A DNA stretch of 64,000 nucleotides from Chamaecrista fasciculata (lineage: Eukaryota > Streptophyta > Magnoliopsida > Fabales > Fabaceae), in contig QANZ01021509.1 in assembly GCA_003254925.1 (NCBI GenBank), positions 276,344-340,343 of the forward strand, in the 5' to 3' direction. Position numbers and translations under genes: made by a program. This document shows positions 58,501-64,000 of this stretch, piece by piece (position 1 is the first letter of the stretch; each line of letters opens with the position of its first letter). The notes beneath the pieces are model-generated. The model made no database searches and was not told the origin of the DNA. It saw nothing but the letters and a program-made list of their open reading frames with translations.

Positions 58501-61500
58501 TATATCTTTCTTTAAAATTACACTTGGTTATCATCTGGATTCATGAATTTCTTTCTTAGTTGTTCTTGAGACTGATTTTTCATGGTATGCAATATACAAA
58601 AGAAAATGACAAATTATTTATATACACCACTTTGTTTCTCTTTCTCTTCCCCCTCCCCCTCTCCCATAATTATGAGATTTGACAAGGAAGTAATCACTAA
58701 TCAGCAATCTGTCCATGCTTTGTAATTTGTATGGAATGCTTCAAACTCTGTCTAAAATAGATGAGAAAATGCTTTATTTATGACTATTGTTTATTTAACC
58801 AATCGCGGAATGTACATCACCTGTTATTTCTAAGTTTTAAGTCTCTATGTATGTATGTTAATGCATCAAATCCTTACTAGTGGCAAAATTTTAACAGAGT
58901 GATGATGGGACTGTTCCAGTTTTTTCAATTCCACGCAACTTGATTGCAGAAAATCCATTCACGAGCCTGCTCCTTTGCACTTGTTTACCATCTAGCAATA
59001 TTGGTATTGACAGGTCTACTTTATCTTGGTGCCAGATTTTAACAATTGAGGTAAACTTCTTTGTAGATTTATTTATGGATAATTGTTTAATTAATTTTAT
59101 GTAATATTTCTCTTGTATCAACCAAAATGGGAATTCTTGTGCCCTAAAATCAACTGCCATATCTTCTCTGTGGTCAAGGTCATATTTACTGAACTTACTA
59201 GTTTATTAAAAAAAAAAAAAGCAGCTTCACCTTTTAGATCACGGGGAATCTTTTAATCTTTTTGTTAAGGTGTCATCTTTTAACAGTTTTTTTATCTGAT
59301 CAGAATTTATGTTCTTTTTTGTAATAAAAATCTAAATCATTAATTCTTCATAATAGATGCTAGTTTTTCTTGTTTTGGTCGTTTACTTTATTATTCTGAG
59401 ATTCTTGTGGAGCCTTCCCACTCTGTTCTTGCAAGTGATATAAGTGGTATTTGCAGTGGCTTACTGCAGTGGAGCTTGGACTCTTAAAGGGACGCCATCC
59501 TCTTCTGACAGATATAGATGTTACAATAAACTCTTCAAAAGGATTATCAGTTGTAGAGGACATAAATTTGGATAAGAGAAATGAAGCTAGTAGACTGCTT
59601 GATCTTACTCGTTCAGATGTATTTGATGGATATACTGTCGATCCTGCTAAGGATATGCTTGAAGAAAGTGAAAGTGATTCTAGCTTGGGCTCTAGGTACC
59701 AACAAGATTATCAAAGGAATCTCAAGCTTGGAGACACAGGCTTGCAATTAGATAATGGTCTGTTGCAGCAGACTACCTCAACTGTTGGAGATTCAATTGA
59801 AGAGGAGAATGTTGGTTCAGTGGATAGTGAACATGGTCAAGTTCTACAGACTGCACAAGTGGTAACGAATATGCTGGATGTTACTATGCCTGGTACTCTA
59901 ACAGAAGAGAAGAAGAAAAAGGTAGCACTTAGCCATGCTGTAATATCCAAATTTTAAATTGTTTCCTATTCTATCTCACATCAGTTCAATCATCTACCCC
60001 TTAAAAATACAAGAAAGAGGAAGAGAGGACTTATGGATTTGAAACCAATGTGGTGTTTTTGTTCTTACCTTTCTTCCTTCTTTCTTTCGATGTATACTGA
60101 AGATTCTCTACTCTTTCAGTATCTTACTAGAGCATGCTCTTATTAATTATTTGTCTTCTCAGTTTTTATATGCAAGTATTGTGCATGACGTTTCATGCTG
60201 TTAGTAGGGTGTTAAACATTCTAAATTCTAATATTGACTGCAAAATTGTGAAAACCATTGTTTTATTTAGCCTTGAATGTTTGGCATGGGATCACTGGAT
60301 TTGTGAACTGTATCTTTAGTATTGTGAATCATTTCCAATGGGAACTTACATAGATGATTCGAATTTCCAGGTCTTGACTGCTGTGGGCAAAGGAGAGACA
60401 CTCATGAAAGCTTTACAAGATGCTGTGCCAGAAGAGGTTCGTGGTAAGCTTACAGCTGCTGTGACTGGAATTTTGCATGCACAGGGCACTAACTTGAAGT
60501 TTGATAGGGTTCTGAGGATTGCGCAGGATCCTGATACATTATCAAGGGTAAAGAATCAAGAGAACTTTACAGGTGTATCAGGTTCAGAAGGTTTGTCTGA
60601 AGACCATTCCTCTTCAAATCGGATGAAAAGTACCAGTAGTTCTGCAGATGTCAATGAAGGTGGTCCAACTGGCACTGGTGAACCTACTGAAGGGACAGAA
60701 TCAGAAGTTCATCCCTCACAAAATCCACAATCTTCTGCTAATTTGGCTCAATCTCATGACCCAAACAGTGAGGTTGGTTCCCCTGGTTCTTTTAAGAAGG
60801 AAACCAGCACGTCCAGAAGCAATAATGACACAAATGAACAAGTAAAAGAAGTAGTTACTCCAGATCTTGACCATAACGAAAAGAAGTTGGAAACAGTTTC
60901 TAAACCACAGACTGCCAACCAGCATGAAGAGGGAGCAGCTAGTGATCAGCAGAAACGCCAGAACAGTGGAATTTTTCAAACAGAGACAATGGAGGAAAAT
61001 AAAATCCAGAAGGAAGAGCACAAAACTCAGGATTCCTCAACTGATGAAAGTAAGATGACATCAACTGATACAAGAGAAGAATCACCTTCACCTCCTGTGT
61101 CCTCTGAGCCCCAAACAACTGAAATGGAGGGTAATAATATTGAGAAGAAAGAAACCAATAATTTACAGCACATGACAGATCAAACAAAATCTACTAGTTT
61201 TGATTCTAGTGCCTCTGCCTTCAGTTTTTCTCAAGCATTGGATGCCTTGACTGGGATTGATGATTCCACCCAAGCAGCTGTTAATAGTGTTTTTGGTGTG
61301 ATGGAAAACATGATATCTCAGCTTGAGGAGAATTCAGACAATGAAGGTAAACTCAACGATAAAAAAGACTGCCAAGAGTTTCAAGAACAGCAAAAATGTG
61401 ACCGTCAAAGCATGGAATCCAATGTACTGGGTGATCCTTCTGCACACAATCACCATGATGGCTCTTACTTAAAGAATAATGCTTGTAGCACGGAGGAACA

Positions 61501-63451
61501 ACAAACTCAAAGTCTTAGCACAGTTAATGAAGCTGGTGCGTTCAATCCTCAGAAAAGTAGTTTTGACGACCATGTAGCTCAGAACAAAAGTAAATTGAAT
61601 GGTCAATTGATTGGTAAAAGAGTTCTTTTGGATGAACAAGATGGACAGGGACATATTAACAGGTTACAGCAATACATAGTTGCAAGTTCATTCAGGGATC
61701 CTCTGTACATACAATATCTTCGTCAATATCTTACCTCAAAGATTCCTACCAAATCACTTGATATAGGCACAACGACTTCATTATTGCTGGACTATTTCCC
61801 CGAAGAAGGTCAATGGAAGCTCTTGGAACAACCTCAAAAAGCAGAAATTTCTTCTGGTAATGTTAAGGGTACTGGTGGCAAGATGAAGACCCATGCAAAA
61901 TCTTTTGATACAGAGCAATGTATTGAACCACCATATATAATTTTGAATTCTGAAAAGCAACAACCACCTGTAAAAGAGTTCATTACAACAGATAATATGA
62001 ATGAAAAAATTGATACTGGTAGTGACAAATCGGAGGAGTTGATCCAATTTGTGAAAAAGGACTTGCTACATTCTTTGAAAATGGAAGTTAGTCGCAAGCT
62101 GAGTTCAGCAGAATTGAAAGACATGAAATTAAAGGTTATTGGGGATCTTGAACATGTAGCAAATGCCATTTCACAGGTCATCAGGCGTAGTAAGGTCCAG
62201 TTACTGCATACTGAAACTCAATTCCATAATATTAAGGGTGCCGAGGCAAAAGTAGGTACCCTTGATGGGGAGCACATTATTAGGGTAATTTCATCTTCTG
62301 TTCAGGAAACAGACTACTTAAGAAGATTGATGCCTGTTGGTGTTATAGTAGGAACTAGCTTAGCTGCCCTGAGGAAATATTTTCACGTAGCTACAGTGCA
62401 AGATAATGGCCAGAAAGGATCCCTGACTGATAATGATAGCAAAAAAGCTTGCGAAAGTAATTATGGCAATGTGGACCATTCAATAGAGAGAGATGGGGTA
62501 AAAAGTGAATCAGAAAACATAAACAAAAATTCCGTCATGGTTGGCGCAGTTACAGCTGCACTTGGAGCTTCTGCTTTACTCATGCAACAACAGGTATCTT
62601 GAATCCTTTCAGATGGCTTCAATTTGTTATTTACAGCTAGAGAAAAGTTTCAAATGTTTGAAAAGAAAATGATTTTGCTGAGCAACATGTGGTTTTAAGT
62701 TTTCACTTCATTAACGCATTAACCATCTATTTATAGACATGACATGAGGCACATCAGTGTTCCTTTTCAGCTTGTACAGGCAATTTGATGTTAAAATATG
62801 ATACTCTGTAGGATGGATCTATTGTAGTTTTTATGAAATAATTATTAAAACTGAAACTTTCTGATTGGACCCACTTAAGTTGCCCGTATCTACCAGATGA
62901 GGAGAGAATAGAAGTGATGAGAGTCAGGGAAGATGAATACCCGTTTTCTACTTTGATATTAAACTTCTAGTTGCTTTTAAAGTTTAGACTAGTCATCTGA
63001 AGGTTATACTTCCATTGCTCTATTTCAGAATCCATTCAAAGGTAATGAGACTACTGAAAGTTCATCCTCATCTTTGAAAACGAGATATAGCCATCAAAAG
63101 GAATTGGAGAAGCTTGAGGAGGTAGTCTCTGAGAAAAACCAGAATACAGTCACAAGCTTTGCAGAGAAAGCTATGTCAGTTGCTGGTCCAGTTGTACCTA
63201 CTAAAGATGATGGTGAAGTAGATCAAGAAAGGTCAGGAACTTAGTTGAAATTGCTCATTTTTTTATCGACCAATCTGACATAACTTCATGAACAGACTGG
63301 TAGCGATGCTGGCTGATTTAGGACAAAAGGGTGGCATGTTGAGACTAGTTGGCAAGATCGCTTTGCTATGGGGAGGAATACGTGGTGCAATGAGTTTGAC
63401 AGATAGGCTTATCTCATTCTTCCGTATAGCTGAACGTCCCCTGTTTCAAAG
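55526..63451 (+). CDS. Large alpha/beta-hydrolase-like protein (EMB8/YheT type), 3' end outside window
   Basis: Eight exons join in frame: 55526-56193, 56688-56964, 57073-57258, 58898-59050, 59457-59921, 60371-62593, 63029-63231, 63296-63451. They give about 1,444 residues before the frame leaves exon 8. The N-terminus (Ser/Pro/Arg-rich, few acids) looks like a plastid transit peptide. An EMB8/YheT-like hydrolase domain covers about residues 130-450, with NPRGCAGSPLTSARLF and FGANMLTKYL. The nucleophile elbow reads GWGFG at 253-257, so the expected Ser is Gly255 and hydrolase activity is doubtful. Asp in SDDGTVP (378-383) remains. Exon 6 alone encodes 741 residues, mostly acidic, Ser/Gln/Asn-rich and probably disordered. 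It ends with hydrophobic stretches (PVGVIVGTSLAALRKYF; VMVGAVTAALGASALLM). Exon 8 (GKIALLWGGIRGAMSL) leads into a part not seen. In related plant proteins I recall a C-terminal CAAX-protease-like membrane domain; that is inference. Confidence 0.88.
57515..57610. repeat. Perfect 48-bp tandem duplication in intron 3
   Basis: 57515-57562 and 57563-57610 are identical, starting TCATCCATGTAGTAGAG. It is a recent local duplication inside the 1.6-kb intron. Confidence 0.95.
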
Positions 63452-64000
63452 GTAATTTGAACTTGAAATTACTTATTCCTTTCTGTTTTCTCTTGCGAGC
63501 TGCCGTTATAGGCATTCCCAATTGAAAATATCTCAGAAAATTCTGTTATGAATTATCTAAACATAAATTATTTTTCAAAGTAATCAAGTGGAAATCTTTA
63601 TTGTATTTTGATTTATTAGAATAAACATGAATTTTTTTTTTTGAGATGTTTTTTTGCAGTGGCTTTGTTGAGAGTTGTTTTCAATACCTATGAAGAAAAA
63701 TTAGGCTGCCTCATTTTGAAACATATGCAGATTATTTTACATTGTGAAACTGAAGAGTTAATGATGATGAATTTGAGATCAAAATGAGAAATTTCTATGA
63801 ACCGCCCCCACTCAATTTGGTACTTCAAATTACACACTTGATTAACTCAGTTACACTTCACTTTCTTCAATCTCTCATGCTTCAACACTTCATTCAAGTT
63901 GTTCATCACTTTTACAAAAGCTGGATTTCATTTTCTCACATGCCACTTTCTTTTCATTCACTGCACTTGACAGAATCACATTTCAAAGTATAAGTAGAGT
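63452..64000 (+). other. Intron 8 of the hydrolase-like gene, to the window edge
   Basis: After the donor at 63452 no exon matching the family is evident. A GCAG at 63656-63659 followed by a short frame that stops at 63691-63693 could be an alternative terminal exon, but it is unsupported. Confidence 0.45.

Noticed and set aside
63660..63693. Terminal exon of the hydrolase-like gene
   Set aside because: The splice-like GCAG is followed by only about ten codons before a stop, unlike the longer C-terminus expected for the family. It was kept as a remote alternative only.

Overview
This is a plant nuclear window. It has spliced genes with GT-AG introns, plant-only families (RBOH NADPH oxidase, SAUR, tau-class GST, classical arabinogalactan protein), tRNA-derived and Au-type SINEs, Stowaway, hAT, Mutator-like and Helitron elements, and an endogenous pararetrovirus. 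AT-rich spacers, intron sizes and protein sequences fit a eudicot. I cannot name the species.

Layout. 1-4571: right-hand part of a decayed Caulimoviridae insertion (florendovirus-like) ending in a TA microsatellite. 6029-6457 (-): AGP. 8588-9022: solo LTR. 10760-11311 (-): small membrane protein of unknown function. 11515-13906: SINE plus a retrosequence that was later split by a hAT element. 14425-17110: promoter-like block and an unresolved transcription unit. 18332-28611 (-): complete 14-exon RBOHE-type NADPH oxidase, 936 aa, whose last intron carries a 2.1-kb foldback transposon full of telomere-like repeats. 28.7-35.8 kb: intergenic, with four Helitrons, a MULE-type MITE and a long hairpin. 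36989-37721 (+): SAUR. 39.8-41.4 kb: Helitron and LTR remnants. 41641-43369 (+): two-exon tau GST with a SINE in its intron. 48179-48511 (-): second SAUR. 50.4-55.3 kb: transposon-rich. 55526 to beyond the right edge (+): large alpha/beta-hydrolase-like, probably plastid-targeted protein whose nucleophile serine is glycine.

The genes look like unrelated neighbours, not a cluster. RBOH (superoxide), GST (peroxide and electrophile detoxification), SAURs (auxin and growth) and AGP (cell surface) could all take part in growth or stress responses, but nothing here shows co-regulation. The most distinctive content is the mobile DNA: seven copies of one non-autonomous Helitron family, six of them beside TA-rich or TA-repeat DNA, two abutting each other, and a set of 'TTTGGTCC' foldback elements with 9-10 bp target duplications.

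Exon coordinates come from reading splice consensus, frame continuity and family resemblance by eye. No database search was run.
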